NCBI GenBank assembly: GCA_004802725.1
Contig: SGPM01000019.1
Location: 111,824-175,823, forward strand
Reading direction: 5' to 3'
DNA length: 64,000 nt
Origin: Antrodiella citrinella
Taxonomy: Eukaryota > Basidiomycota > Agaricomycetes > Polyporales > Steccherinaceae
Positions 10,914-23,381 of the stretch are shown here, one piece after another. The position numbers were made by a program, and so were the translations under genes. Below the pieces are notes generated by a model that was not told the origin of the DNA, did no database searches, and saw nothing but the letters and a program-made list of their open reading frames with translations. Numbering within the stretch: position 1 is the stretch's first letter; every line of letters begins with the position of its first letter.

Positions 10914-13900
10914 ATGGCTCGTTTTCGCAATTGGGTATTAGCATTTGTTCCTACTCTCATCTCGAGCTGTATCGCAGCGACAGTTGTCGTCGTCAACGAA
11001 ACTGCCAGCCATGCGATTCCGTCTACACTGTGTGAGTACATCGACATACGCTGCATTTGGAAGCAGCTCATATTGTCCGAATAATCAGTTGGCCAAATGT
11101 TCGAGGTGCGCAATTATAATGACGTTGGGCTGAAATTCCAACGTTGATTTTTATGCATATGGTCATGATGCAAGGATATCAACGTGCGTTTTGAACTCTT
11201 TGTCGCCTTTTCGATGGTGCTAACTTCTTCTACCTACAGCACGTGAGTAACAGCTCATCGCATGCATCCTTTTGTCTCATCGCTACTTTCAGAGCGGAGA
11301 TGGTGGACTTTATGCTGAGCGTAAGGTTATATATTCTATAGGTAGCCATCCTTCAAACTCACTTCTCAACGACGTCTTAGTTCTGCAAAATCGTGCGTTC
11401 CAACAAGTAACCCCTAGTATGTTACTTCAAGGAAGGACTCTTTTTGTTGTTATCGTTCAAAGTACTTCTTGCAGATACCACGGACGCTCTCACTGCATGG
11501 CACGCCGTAAATGGAGCCTTGCTGGATGTCATCGCGGATCCTAAACCTGTATCTGCCGCTCTACCTAATTCACTTCAGGTGAGTATCCCCGCTGGCCAGA
11601 AGGGCGCTGTTGGATTCCGCAATGAAGGGTTCTGGGGTACGAATCTCACCTTCAACTGTCCATGACCATGATGTTCACATATATTTCCCTACGTCAGGTA
11701 TCAAAGTGAATTCATCTTGGACATACGACGCGTCTTTCTACTACAAATTCCCGGCACGCTCTTCTTTCAGAGGCAGTCTGACAGTAGGCCTTCAAAACTC
11801 GGCTGGACGACTGCTTTCCTCGAAGCGTATCAATGTCAGCGGTGCTACAACCTCCTGGACTGATGTTCAAGTTGCATTGAAACCTACAACTTCCGCTCAC
11901 GACACCAACAATAGTTTCGTGATTACTGTTGAAGGAGCTGGAGGCCAAACGATCAATTTTGCTATGTTCTCTCTTTTCCCTCCCACCTTCAAGAGCAGAC
12001 CGAATGGGATGAGGATAGATATCGCGGAGGTGATTTGTTGCCGTACTAATGCCTGTATTTCCTTGGAGTTGACGTCGGGGTTTGCACAGGCTTTGATAGA
12101 GATGGGCCCTTCTTTCTTCAGGTTTCCCGGAGGCAATAATTTGGTACGCAATAGTCTGGCTCAGATATTCGTATCTAATTCCTCTTCCTACAGGAGGTAT
12201 ATTCCTTTTACATTTGAATCATTCGTTCGGGATGTACAAATGACGTTGTCGTTAGGGCCAAACAGTCGACACTCGCTGGCAATGGAATGCGACTGTCGGG
12301 TCTCTACTTGACAGACCAGGTCGAGTGGGTGATTGGGGTTATGTGAACACCGAGTGAGTAGAATGGGCGTTGAAATCAAAAACCATATGAGGTTGATCGC
12401 CTGCGCAGTGGGTTGGGGCTCCTAGAGTATCTGACGTTCTTCGAAGATGCTGGGATGGAGCCCATTATGGCTGTTTGGTCAGGTCAGTACTCAGTTGATT
12501 TTAGAAGATTTGCATCGTAGTGACTTGCACTGAAAGGTTATACTCTTGGAGGCACGAACCTCGCAGAAGACCAGCTGGCACCGTACATTGTACAGGCCAG
12601 AGATCAAGTCAGTCTGAAAATTCTCATGTTACGTACGATTTTTTACCCACTTCGTCCTTGGCAGATCAACTTTGTAGTCGGTGACCCTAAGACCAGTGCT
12701 CCAGGTGAGTGAGATTCGAAGCACGGCTTTAAGAGAGCTCTATCTGACAGGCCCCCTCCGCAGCCGCTCTTCGTGCTTCCCTAGGGCATCCCGAACCGTT
12801 CTCCCTGAGATATGTGGAGGTCGGAAATGAGGTGAACTCCTTGCTTTGCAAGTACGGCTTATTTCTCATTGTTTGATATGAATTACAGGACTTCTTCGCA
12901 GCTGAAACGTGTGTCCATGTATTATGTTAAGTGCTGAGACATTTTGTCTGAACACGTTTCAACAGCTATACCTACCGATGGCACGATATCGTCGCCAACT
13001 TGAGTTTCGAGTTCCCTCAATTGCGTGAGTTCGAAGTCATAGATATACATTCAAGTTCTTGCTCTGAAACTTGGACAACATATCCAGAATTCATTGCCAC
13101 TTCAGACACCTTCGATCCTATCCTCTCCCCGAATCCCACGCAATATGATGTGCATGTCTATCAAACTCCAGGTGCGTCTGTAATCACCGAGGTGTTTGGT
13201 GGTCGATTAGTTTACCTGCTCTGGCAGGTTGGTTCGCTCAAAACTCCTTTATATATGATGGCTTCGAAGTGAGTAACAAAATATTGCACTCTCAGGGAAC
13301 TCACTGCTAACAATACATCAGCGCAACGGGACAACATACTTTGAGGTGCATACCTTTGGAGCATCCTTCTATCGCGATCAGCTCATAGTTTCGTAGGGCG
13401 AGTATGCTGCGATTTCCACAAATGCGAACAACCTCTTCGGAACCCCCGACCAAGGTCGTCTTCTCTTCCCAACTATGCAAAGTAAGTTGAGATATGATCG
13501 ATATTACAATCGTTCTGATTCCGATGTTCAACTGCCTCTCAGGTTCGACTGGTGAGGCCGCATTCATGACCGGGCTTGAAAGGAACAGCGATATTGTATT
13601 TGCTGCATCCTATGCTCCTCTACTTCAGGTGGGCGTTTTTTATACGATGAGTATGGCGACTGAAGTCTGTCATAGCATGTGAATTCAACGCAGTGGGTAC
13701 GTGCATGTCTCGCTCCGAGTAAAGCTGTCTGACTACATCTTCATAGACCCCTGACCTGATCAGTTTCGAGTACGCTACATCGATTTGATATCCGTCTTCC
13801 TACTCACCGACCGTTTAGTGCCGGACAAGTCTACAAGTCGACTAGTTTCTATACGCAGAAAGTACGTCGCGATCCATGACAAATATGCGCCTCCTACTGA

Positions 13901-14319
13901 ACTGCATGACAATAGCTTTTCAGTCTGAGGAAGAACAGAGGCGACGAATACCTCCCAAGTACGCTGCCTTCTCCAAGTGGCACACTATTTTGGAGCGTTA
14001 CAAGAGTCAAAACATCTGGAGACGTCATCATCAAGGTCCAAACATTCCTTCGTCCCTAGGTTCCAGCACAGACTGACCTGTCAACGGACAGATCTCTAAC
14101 ATCGTCGGAACGGCTGCCGATGTGACTTTCCAGCTACCTTTCAATTCAGTTGCCTCAACCGGATCATTGCAGCTTTTGCACGGCGCTCAAACTGCCAGCA
14201 ACTCCCCCGCAGAGCCTCAGTTGGTTGTCCCCATCTCGAGTACTATCGTCACAGGGAAGACGTTCGATTATACCGCACCGGGCTTTAGCGTCAGTGTACT
14301 GACGATCAAGACTGCTTGA
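10914..14319 (+). CDS. Secreted alpha-L-arabinofuranosidase, GH51
   Basis: The coding sequence joins in phase over 27 exons to 648 residues, which fits fungal GH51. Residues 1-21 are a signal peptide (WVLAFVPTLISSCIAA). Family marks in order: FGQMFEDINHSGDGGLYAE, FRFPGGNNLEG, YVEVGNEDFFAAETY with the acid/base Glu of the GNE motif, and GEYA (13397 onward) with the nucleophile Glu. It should release arabinose from arabinoxylan or arabinan outside the cell. Exons are very short: 9 nt (11175-11183), 3 nt (11240-11242, CAC for His), 3 nt (12194-12196, GAG for the Glu of NNLEG) and 21 nt (13676-13696). Skipping either 3-nt exon keeps the frame but drops a conserved residue. No frame damage was found, so the gene looks intact. 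A sugar-responsive promoter is plausible but not shown. Confidence 0.9.
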
Positions 14320-14390
14320 GAAGTGTTTGAATTATCCTACGATGTACTTTTACATGCATTCGAAGAACGCAAGTGGCAAATAGACGAATG

Positions 14391-17300
14391 TCAAGCATCA
14401 GGAACGTTCGATTCGACAAGAAGTGTGGTGATCCCCTCGTCGTTGTCGTCATCGTCGACAGCTACCTCGCCATAGAACGCCTCAAGGGCGGGTAGATAAG
14501 TCCGCAGCTTCATCATATCTCCAAAGCGGACCCTGGCGTGATCGAACGCGAGCACCACGTTCGTCTTCGAGTCTGACTTGTTGACGATTGCAGGCGGCAT
14601 TTTCGGATAGCGAGCCGAGAAATGAGTGAGCATGATGTTGCTTGCCTTCATACTGCGGTCACAGGATAGTCAGGAAAAACGGCTGACGTTGAAACGGGCC
14701 ATTGACTACGTACTCTGTGCCTATGGAAATGGCTTGACCGACTGTACTGTGAGCTTTCTGCGCAGCTAGCTCTTCCTGATCGTCGCCCATCGTGGCTTCA
14801 TGGATCAACACTGTGGCATTTTTTCCCGCTTGTACGAGGTTCTGGGTGGGTTTAGTGTCGCCTGAAAACCTGTTGGAATGCTCAGTATAAGACAAGAACT
14901 AGGCTGAGCGTGGACATACACAAGTCGCCATTTCTCGTTGTGGTCTAGTACCAAGCCGTAACACCGCGTCCTGTGATCGACGTCGACGGTAGTGAAAGCC
15001 GACAAACCGAGCAAGGCGCACAGATCCTTGTTCAGCGCAACAGACCTATTAGGAAATCAGCTATTGAGCGAGGTATCTCAGAGCTGAGGGGGGAAACACA
15101 TACCTCTCATTATCCATCCAATCTTCCTCATCCTTGAGCTGCCATCTGCCGTATCGTGCTATATTGGGTCCTCTGAAATTCAGCGAGTCAGACAGGAGCA
15201 GAACCACGCCTGTGATGGGGTCGTTCAGCCCAAGGTCTTCTAGGTCGGAGAGCTCGTGCAAATATAGATGCAACGAACGTATTCCCACAACGTAGAGAGG
15301 CTCCTTGGGAGGTGGGTTCAACTAGAGGAAAGTCCAGTCAGAGTCAGCCTCTAAAATCGAAGATAGGATCACACCTGTTTGCGCATTGCGAGTACTTTGG
15401 CTAAGCCGATGTGGTGATCGCCGTGAATGTGACTCAAGAAAATACACTTGAGATCGCGCAAGACTTGCCAGGCGCCCGCCGACATGTCGTCACTTCCAAA
15501 AGCACGAGCCAATTGGCCCCAAGTACCCTCACCACAATCGAGAAGGATGTTGCCGTGACCTGGGATCTGTACCAATGTAGACGATACTGCAGCAAATCCA
15601 TGAGTGATTGCCGCACAAGGTGAACGTGGTGAACATACCGTTACGGTATTTGCTGGGCAATGCGCTGCTTGTTCCAAGGGGGACAATAGTGACCCCGTCG
15701 TAAGACCTGGGCGACCCTCGTGGTAGAGCGGCAGCATCGGCCCCCGCTTTCTTGAAAGCTTTCCGCACCTCGTCAGGAAGATAGAGAGATCGTTCACCCG
15801 TCGCAATAGGATGGAAGCGGTCGCTGTCGAGGGTTGCTTGATCGACGGTTGGTTCGCGTGGCGGACGGACCTCAACGTTGAGACTGGATCGAAGTAGGTG
15901 GATGTTGCTGGGGAGGGATGGTATTGCTGAACACTCCTCAGAATTCAACGTTCACAGGAAGACTTATGGACCAACTTACAAGAAAGGTCCTTGAGCGCGT
16001 TTAGCCGGTAGCTATGACCAGGAAACATGTCAGCGTCCAACTTGCTCAAAGCGATTTGATTCGCAGCGGCACTGGTAAATGTGACTGGATCAGGCGCATG
16101 CTGACGAGATGCTACGATGTGCTGTATTACAACAATTGGTGAATTTACAATGTCGGAATACAAATAAAGCGTACGGACATGGGTTGTAGAGGGGAAGCCA
16201 TTCATAAACGCCTTGTAAACATCATTTTCAAGCACGTCGCGCCCACAAAGATGGAACAATGCTTGCACTACATGTTCCTTCTTACTTTCTTCGTCTTGAG
16301 ATCGGAGCCGTGAATAAAACGGAGACTCATCAAAGGCCGTCACAAGCGACTGTATGTGATCCACACTTGGAATATCTAAAATCATAACAACCTTTGAAAA
16401 GATCTAAGCATGGACTAACATGTAAGGAGTAGGTGGGCACTAACGTGTGGCGGGTCGGAAGGACCCATTATCTCCTCTGAGTGCACCGTCTTCTCTATCT
16501 TCCCGCCATTTCCGTCATCGACTTTGAACGTCACCGACTGACCAGCGGTGAGCTTGCCACGTACAGGTCCGTTGGGTACTCCCAGAGCGTTAGCTTTCTT
16601 CGCGTCAAATTTCCCACGGACAGCAGGACCGACCACGATATAGCATAGACAAGGTTGAGGCACCTTCGACTGAAACCTAGGGAGCAGTCTATCTCGGTGG
16701 GTGAGGACCTGCGCATGATTCCCAGACTGGAAGGTACGGGGCGGAGGAGTATAAACCGGAGTGTCCGATGACGTCTTCGATCTTCTTTTCAGCATCGTTG
16801 GTTCTTTGTAGACAGGAGGGGGCGGGGATCGAGGCGTCTTCACTGGGAACATGTTTTCCACAATCATCTGTCGCCAAATGTGACCGTCTGCACCCACAAG
16901 TGCAGAGGGTGCAAAGGATGATGAAAGAGCCTGCATCACCACACTGTTGGGAGTTGATGGTTTTGGAGAGGACAATCCGACTTCTGAGCCTTCATAGTGA
17001 GGTTTCTTGGCCACCAAATCCGACCGTGGAGACAGACTGCGTCGTCGTTTGTTGCCAGACGGCTCGATAGATGCTTCCAGGGATGATGTAGACGCGAATA
17101 ATGGAATGGCATAGACGTCAACGTTCTGATCATGATACAGCGGCGTAGGTTTGCTCGAACTAGAGGCGACCTGCGAATCCTCTGCTTCAGTAACAGTAAC
17201 ATGCATCCCGTCACTTTGAGGCAAAATATAAGCAACACCCAAAATAGCATTGTGTAGCACACAGACCGCCACAAATATGACCGCATGGTCGCGAGAAAAT

Positions 17301-17629
17301 GGGTAAATCCTTGAGGACCGACGACATCCAAGCACTTGCTTCCCGAATCAGCAAGGAACATCATGAGACCTGTAAATGGGCTTGAACTTCGATGAACATT
17401 GGAGAAGGCTCATTGTCGCTCACGCACCTGGTAAGCCTGACCCTCTCTGTGTCCCATTCTGAGTCAAGAAGATCGCTTTGGTCTTTGCAAACTTGGTCTT
17501 GCTCTGGAGCCACGCGCGTCCCGTGTTTTCGCCTGCATTGAAAACGTATTTCCCGGATTCAAACTGAACGACAATGGTAGGCTCTGTATCCGAAGATACT
17601 GTAGTGATGGCGGAAGCTGACCACAGCAT
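14391..17629 (-). CDS. TRZ1: tRNase Z, long form (Trz1/ELAC2-like)
   Basis: This multi-exon minus-strand gene removes the 3' trailer of pre-tRNAs. The N-terminal half has the degenerate metallo-beta-lactamase fold (TIVVQFESGKYVFNAGENT; FLTQNG). The C-terminal half has the active motifs: LLDCGEG, SHIHGDHH (metal site), RLVFSGDTKPT, LIHEATM, KAHSTVGQA and LTHFSARYP. Introns were placed after GLPG, after YLWR, after SDPPH and after TTHV, and later ones follow the same GT-AG pattern. I start at ATG 17629, which aligns with nuclear/cytosolic forms. The frame stays open upstream with a basic stretch that would make a good mitochondrial presequence but has no nearby ATG (see findings). The last exon ends in an acidic tail, EVAVDDDDNDEG. 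It is divergent from the secreted protein gene at 18015. Confidence 0.9.
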
Positions 17630-18014
17630 AGGCCTGATAGACGGGTCGACCTCAGAGGATGAATGTCGTACAAGCGGTTGCCTGACAAGAGGCCTAAAGT
17701 TACAATGTCTGAGCGACTTAGCACATAGCAAGCCGGCCAGCGCGATGAAGGAGGTGGCTGGACCACTACCTAGTATTCTGGATGATTCAATATCGGTGGC
17801 GAACGTGATGATTTGGAACGAAATCCAGGCAACTGTGAGCTCAAGTTGCTGGCCGAGCGTGTGCCGATGGAAAATATGGCTTACCTCAGCACGCGTAACT
17901 TGTTGTGCGGGTTGCCAGCCAGCCTCGACATTCTGCATCTCACCATCCACACTATTCCCTCGTCCTCCGTTTCTCGTATTCGTCCAGCAATTCTGCTGTA
18001 ATCGTTCCTTCGCC
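17630..18014. promoter_or_regulatory. Shared 385-bp region between tRNase Z and the gene at 18015
   Basis: This spacer lies between two divergent start codons. The part nearest tRNase Z is open in the tRNase Z frame and could encode a targeting extension. No clear TATA box is seen. Confidence 0.4.
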
Positions 18015-19355
18015 ATGTTGCGGTTGCCCACTCTCGCCTCTCTTTTACTCCTCGCAGTCCCTCAAGTCGTGTTTTCGAGCCCATGTGTCGTCTTTGATGC
18101 AAGCTTCAATCTTATTACCTTTGGTCTCAATGGCAAGGATTGGAATGCTGGCACTCAAGGTTCTTGGACAAGTGGTGAGTGAATACAGTTGACAGCGTAT
18201 TGCTTGACTTCTCAATTGGCCTTCCATACAGGTTCTGCCCAGGACATCACCGCATCTGGCCGACCGTAAGCTGTGACCTTCGCTGCGTCGGGCGTTGCGC
18301 TTACTGTATATATTGACCTGCAGACCATTCGATGGAAGCAACACCACATGCTATATGGCTCAGTTCTTCAACACTATCTACATCCTAAACGGTGATGCCG
18401 CCAACCCTTCAGACGTCCACATTTATGACGCCGGCGCCAAGTCATGGTCAACTCAGACCACCACCACTGGCGGCTTCAGCCCTGCGTCTTTCGACGCGAT
18501 CCTCGACCACGACACCAATGTCTTCTACGCCGTTTCCAATGGTGAGATGTACTTCTTGGATATGAGCACCTTAAAGGCCGCTACCTCTTCCCCTCTCCCT
18601 TGGACCGACGTCGGTAAGACGCCATACGACCCCACCTACCAGCCTGTAATGGCTCTGGCCCAAAACCACATTCACTTCCTTGACGTCCCTGGAACCCCCA
18701 CTGGTGATGCACAGATCTTCGTCATCCACTGTAAGTAACACCCTCTGCCCAATGCTCTCTCGCATGTGCTAATCAAAATACAACAGTCTCCTTCTTCCAG
18801 CCGACACCCCAGGCATACCCCATCGCTGGTGGTGGCACGTTCCCAGCTCAGCACGGCCAGGCTACCTCTTTCTTCCAGACGAGCGACGTCCAGCAAGAAT
18901 TCGCCTTCTTGCCTGATGATGGAAGCGCCACCTACGTCATCAACGTCGAAACCAATACCACTCAGTCTCTCGCTGGTCCTACGAGCAAGGATCCTAAAGC
19001 AATATACGCTGCCAGCATCACCGCCCTCGTTCAGCTCGACAGTACCGGCGCCGTTTCGTTCTTGCCCTACACGGAGGGTGACGCCAGCGCGAACGCCAAC
19101 GCCGCCTGGACGAAGGTCGCTGCCATTGCTGCTGCCGCACCTCCCAGCTCTTCGTCGTCCCCCACCAGCAGCGGTGCGAACAGCACCGCCGTTGCGTCTG
19201 GCCATCCCAGCTCCACAGGCAGCGGCAGCGCGAAGCCTACTGGTAGCACTTCGCAGTCCAACACGACCTCGAGTGCTGTCGGGACGTCGAACACAGGCAC
19301 AGGCGCCATGGTGGTCTTGTGTGGGCTATTCAGCGTGTTTGCATGCCTGCTCTGA
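18015..19355 (+). CDS. Secreted, probably GPI-anchored protein of unknown function
   Basis: Four exons (18015-18174, 18232-18265, 18324-18730, 18787-19355) encode 389 residues. A signal peptide is clear at 1-22 (LASLLLLAVPQVVFS). The body has repeated aromatic beta-strand-like segments (MAQFFNTIYILNG, VHIYDAGAKSWS, GEMYFLDMSTL) that recall a kelch or galactose-oxidase-type propeller, though no catalytic motif is visible. From about residue 300 it is a Ser/Thr/Gly/Ala-rich stalk likely to be O-glycosylated. It ends with a hydrophobic tail (AMVVLCGLFSVFACLL) after a small-residue region, as in GPI signals. It probably sits on the cell surface or wall. It shares its upstream region with tRNase Z. 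Confidence 0.75.
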
Positions 19356-21489
19356 GCGATGTTTGCTTTCATTTGACCTTTGACATCCTTCTATCTTACG
19401 GACTACGGTTCAGGCGTACATTTATAAGGTGTGCTTTGTCTTCGTTGCTGTGCATGCATGCGTACACCTCCCCTAGATCTAGCCTTCTCCCACGCATCTA
19501 GTATCTCTCACACCACACTAGCTAGGAGCGTATTCTCTCGTGGACATTGGTTAATTACTATGCATTGGCTTTCTCTCCCACCGTCCGTTCTGACTGAATT
19601 CTGGAGCGCCCACGCACCATCTCTAATAACAGATTCTTCTTGGCTTGACGAATGCCTCCTTGTCATGTGAAAATACGGTTTGACCTCCTTGAGGTCCCTC
19701 GTGGGTCAGGTTGGATGTTGCGCCGAGCCTTCATAGGTCTTCTCGGCTCAGATATGGACCACCGTTAAACAGGTGCGCCCGTCTTGCTGTCTTCGTGAAT
19801 TGGTCGTGGACGCGAGTAGTCCTATATACGTCTGGTCTTTCAGATGCTATCAACATCACGTCGTGAACCTGACCAACCGTCCGCTGTGGTCGTCCAGCGC
19901 AGTGCATGAATATCGAGTCAGCTGTTAGGCCAAGACGCATAAGACGTGTCTGTTATGAATGGGCTTCTGTGATTATCCATCTCTCTAGAAGGTAAGTGTT
20001 GCCAGTGCTTGTCTTGGACGAGATATGGAATGCTGAGCCAATACCGTGTACAGTTACTTCTTTTTGCACTGTTCTCCCGTACTGCCTACCTAGACGTGGC
20101 GGCCCCATAGCATCGAATTGTTGAACGTCAAGTTCTGATGTTGAGTCTGATTTACAAGAATCTATGTGTCTTGGGGGCTCGTTTTGCACGGAGCTGGCGG
20201 CACCGCTCAGTCAACGGTACACGCAGACGGCGACTTCTATCTCGTGCACGGTCACACCGGAGTCCGAGCTCAAGGATTCAGCAGACATACGCCGACTTGG
20301 GCGATCTCTGGCCATCATGCATCATCCAAGACACCGTTCCAAACGTTCAAAGTCCATCCCAGTTGAAGGCTCATCATGATAGAAGTACAGCGCTATCATC
20401 ACTGATTCACTGACGACCGCCCCCGATATGATATGCATATGACTGACCGCAGGCTCCAACAGAAAGTCCCGAACCCCCCGGGCCCCAAGTTCGTACAACA
20501 CCGCCGAAATCGGATGGACAGTCGTAGGTTCGATACATCATGATGCAGTCTCCCATTACAAGACTTCAGTATCAAAGGTGCCAAGGTCTTCGTTAACTCC
20601 AACAGGCATGGATGGCGTATCTTCCTATTGGGCAGTGCTCCTCGTGCGATTGACCGTCAACAGGGTGAAGCAACACCCAATGACCGACCGTGGCCGCGTG
20701 GGCAACGATACAGTTCAAAGCGGCTCACGTCTTCGACTTCTCTGAACTCTGAAAGCATGGGCGTGATGCTCAGCGGCCGCTCAGGCCATAAGAACGTTTT
20801 CAAGAATTCTTTCAACGAAGACTTATGTCACATGTATCTCTATCGCCGCGCCTGCAGCGATATCGGAACGGTCGATCCAGAGAAGAAGGCTATTTGGCTG
20901 GTGCGCTGGGCTGAATTCTATCCACAAAGATGGAACGGAGCAACAAACGATACATAGGTAGGTAGGTTACGGAACGAGGATAGCAATAAGACAGCACAGT
21001 TGGAGTTGGTTCGGAGGAAAACAATTAGCGGAGATGGCTGTCAGTTAGACTGCCATTTCCGGGATCCTAGGGTAGCGTAAGGTAGATGCGAAAGCGATAT
21101 GATGGCGATGACGGGGGAATGAGGGGGTCGTGAATAGTCGTTGGACACTTGCAAATGTCCGCGGGGGTCGTGACGAGGTCGTGAAGGGTCGTGGATGGGT
21201 CGTGAGCGAATAAAGAGAACAGCAAGGAGGACGGAGACGGAAATAGCGATGCATGAAGATGAGATGGGCGCACGCGGGGACCCCAAGATACTGCAGTCGG
21301 CATCATCGATGTTCAGCTTGCTGGGTATGAACAAAGAAATGAGGCGGTAAACTCACCCAAAATAAGATATGTCGCGGCTGTATGAAACAGATATGGAGGG
21401 GGCATCCCGGACCCGCGAGATGAAGGCAAAGCCGACGCCGCAAGCTTGTGGATGAGTGTTGCAGCGTCAGTACATACACGATACATTGA
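19356..21489. other. Gene-poor stretch with unassignable fragments
   Basis: No complete gene can be supported. Plus-strand frames at about 20138-20413 and 20628-20957 have gene-like composition (for example EKKAIWLVRWAEFYP), but they are broken by stops and not joined by convincing introns. They could be an old pseudogene; I could not name a family. The rest holds the 3' end of the gene at 18015 and repeated GGTCGTGA-type words near 21130-21210. Confidence 0.35.
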
Positions 21490-22234
21490 TCATGATGTCT
21501 GCTTGACCACGCTTTCGCTCTGGCCTCGAGGGCGCCCCGAGACGTCGAAGCCCGCGCCATTCGTCGAACGCTTGGCACTTGAGAGGGAAGAGTCGTCCTG
21601 TGAGCGTGTGAAGAAGTCGTCTTCAGACTCATATGGCGAGGAGCTTGAATTGATCTGCAGCGGAGAGAGATTCAATCAGATAAACAGCAGCCACGAGGGG
21701 GACAGTTTGACAGGCATGGGCTGCAAGAAAGTAAAGCGGACCGCGGTGACATCCCGAAATGATCGTCGGAACCTGTGTACATAGGACATCATGCGAAGGA
21801 AAGCTGCGACAAATGATTGCTATTGTACGAAGATAGTGATAGCAGATTTCCGATGTCATGTCAAGTCCAGCGAACAAGGATGTTTGTAGAAGTGGAAGGT
21901 GGGACCGAACAAATAGCCAAAGAGAGCAACTCACCCACTGGCCCAGAACTTCCGCTACCCTGGTGGCCTCCTCCGGTGTAAAGTTTGGGTCTGTGCCCTT
22001 TTCGGCATGGAGCTTGAGGAGCTCGCTGAGGGTCCGTTTTGACTTCCCGCCTGTAGCCGTGGGTGCGGGGCGAGGTTCGTCTTCTGAGCTGTTCAAATTG
22101 GCGGGGAAACGAACAGTGTTTCGCGGGTTTGAATCTGCGTCATCGGTCATTGAACGGTCCCAGTCTTCGGTCGAGGTGGGATTCGAAGAAGAGATGGAAA
22201 GTTGAGACATGGAATGTCTGAGCTGATCAGCCAT
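21490..22234 (-). CDS. Small disordered hypothetical protein
   Basis: Exon 1 (22234-21935) and exon 2 (21654-21490) join in phase to 154 residues. The first half is Ser/Asp/Pro-rich. The ordered core is KRTLSELLKLHAEKGTD followed by FTPEEATRVAEVLGQW, joined at the splice to INSSSSPYESEDDFF. The core continuing smoothly across the junction supports the intron. The C-terminus is again Ser-rich. I do not recognise a family, though the pattern looks like a conserved fungal protein. The intron is long for this window (280 nt) and stays open in the frame entering it, so a retained-intron product of about 201 residues is possible. Confidence 0.55.
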
Positions 22235-23381
22235 GCGTGACGGTAACTAGACGATGTGGGGGATCAAGACCTGATGCGACGACGACGGAGAACCCGGGAA
22301 CAGGAGACCAACGCCCTATGGCGTGTGCGAGAGCGATGCAGACGGTGACAACGACGCTGGACTTGAGTGGGAGGAATGTCGCGGCGGCGAAGGTGAAATT
22401 CAAGAAATTGAAATGAGTTGCATGCGTGCCACCGTACATGCATCGTGGGAAGTTGATTCTAACCCTAACCCCGCAGCCTCGGTCAATCCCGTCACGTTCA
22501 TTTGGGTGACTTCCGCCATGTCTATGAAGTTCGAGGTATGTCTTTCAACGAATGGTGTATCCATTCCACTCATAGATATTTGCGCACTATGACAGCTGAG
22601 CTGATTGAAAATCATTCACAACGGTACACCCACGTAACAGATCTCAATCGTTCAAGCTTAACTAACGTTCAAGTTGCATAAGGTTGCACATGATATCGTA
22701 AATTGACAATGTGTGCAATCATTCGGATGATTTTCATCGTTCTGGACATTCTGGATGCATTTGTCCGATCTACGAAACCATCTGTGCGTACCAGCCCAAT
22801 ATCAATGTCTTTATGTTGAAGCTAATATCTGGAAGTTGTTGCTATCAGAACACGGAAGCACAGCGGGGCTTCTCCATTCACTTCCTGAGTCAGTAAGACT
22901 CCGTGTCCAGAATCATCGTGGCGTTCCTTGTCGCCCATATCAAGTAGGTGTACTCGGAGGAACAGCATGGGCGCTGTGAGGTTCAATCTCGGTGCGGTGG
23001 ACCTTTCCGCCCGACTGTGACTCCTGCGAACTTCGTTTGGCGGGTACCCATATAACATTTTTCTGTCAGCCACATTCCTTCCGGTAAGTGGCACACATGT
23101 CGCAGCAGTGTGAATTAACGCTGCGACCCTAAATCATTGTCCAACGACATGTCTTGGAGTCCATCTCACGATCGGCTGCTCTTCTGGAGTCACACCGTCG
23201 TGCGTCTCAACGTGTTCTGAAGATGCTTTCCAGCACGAATGTGCCTCCCGTCATCTTATAAAAAGGATGTGAGCTCGCTCTGCACGCACAGCTTCCTGGC
23301 CCTCCGCAGGTTCTTCCTCACTGGGCGCTCTTCCTCAACTCTACTTGCTCGTTCAGACTCAATCACCAACATATTCGCATC
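22235..23381. other. Intergenic stretch before the desaturase
   Basis: Short open frames on both strands have no support. CTAACCCTAACCC at about 22460 is a chance-length telomere-like word. AGTGAGGAAGAACC-type leader sequence and a TATAAAAAGG box near 23257 are probably the desaturase promoter, about 120 bp before its ATG. Confidence 0.4.

Noticed and set aside
13676..13696. A third 3-nt exon (TGG) in the GH51 gene
   Set aside because: A better acceptor (CATAG) gives a 21-nt exon coding HVNSTQW, which fits the family.
19700..20960. Gene-like fragments taken as a new gene
   Set aside because: Frames are broken and no splice structure joins them; no family could be named.
22455..22470. CTAACCCTAACCC resembles fungal telomere repeats
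   Set aside because: Only two units, inside ordinary spacer sequence; chance is enough.
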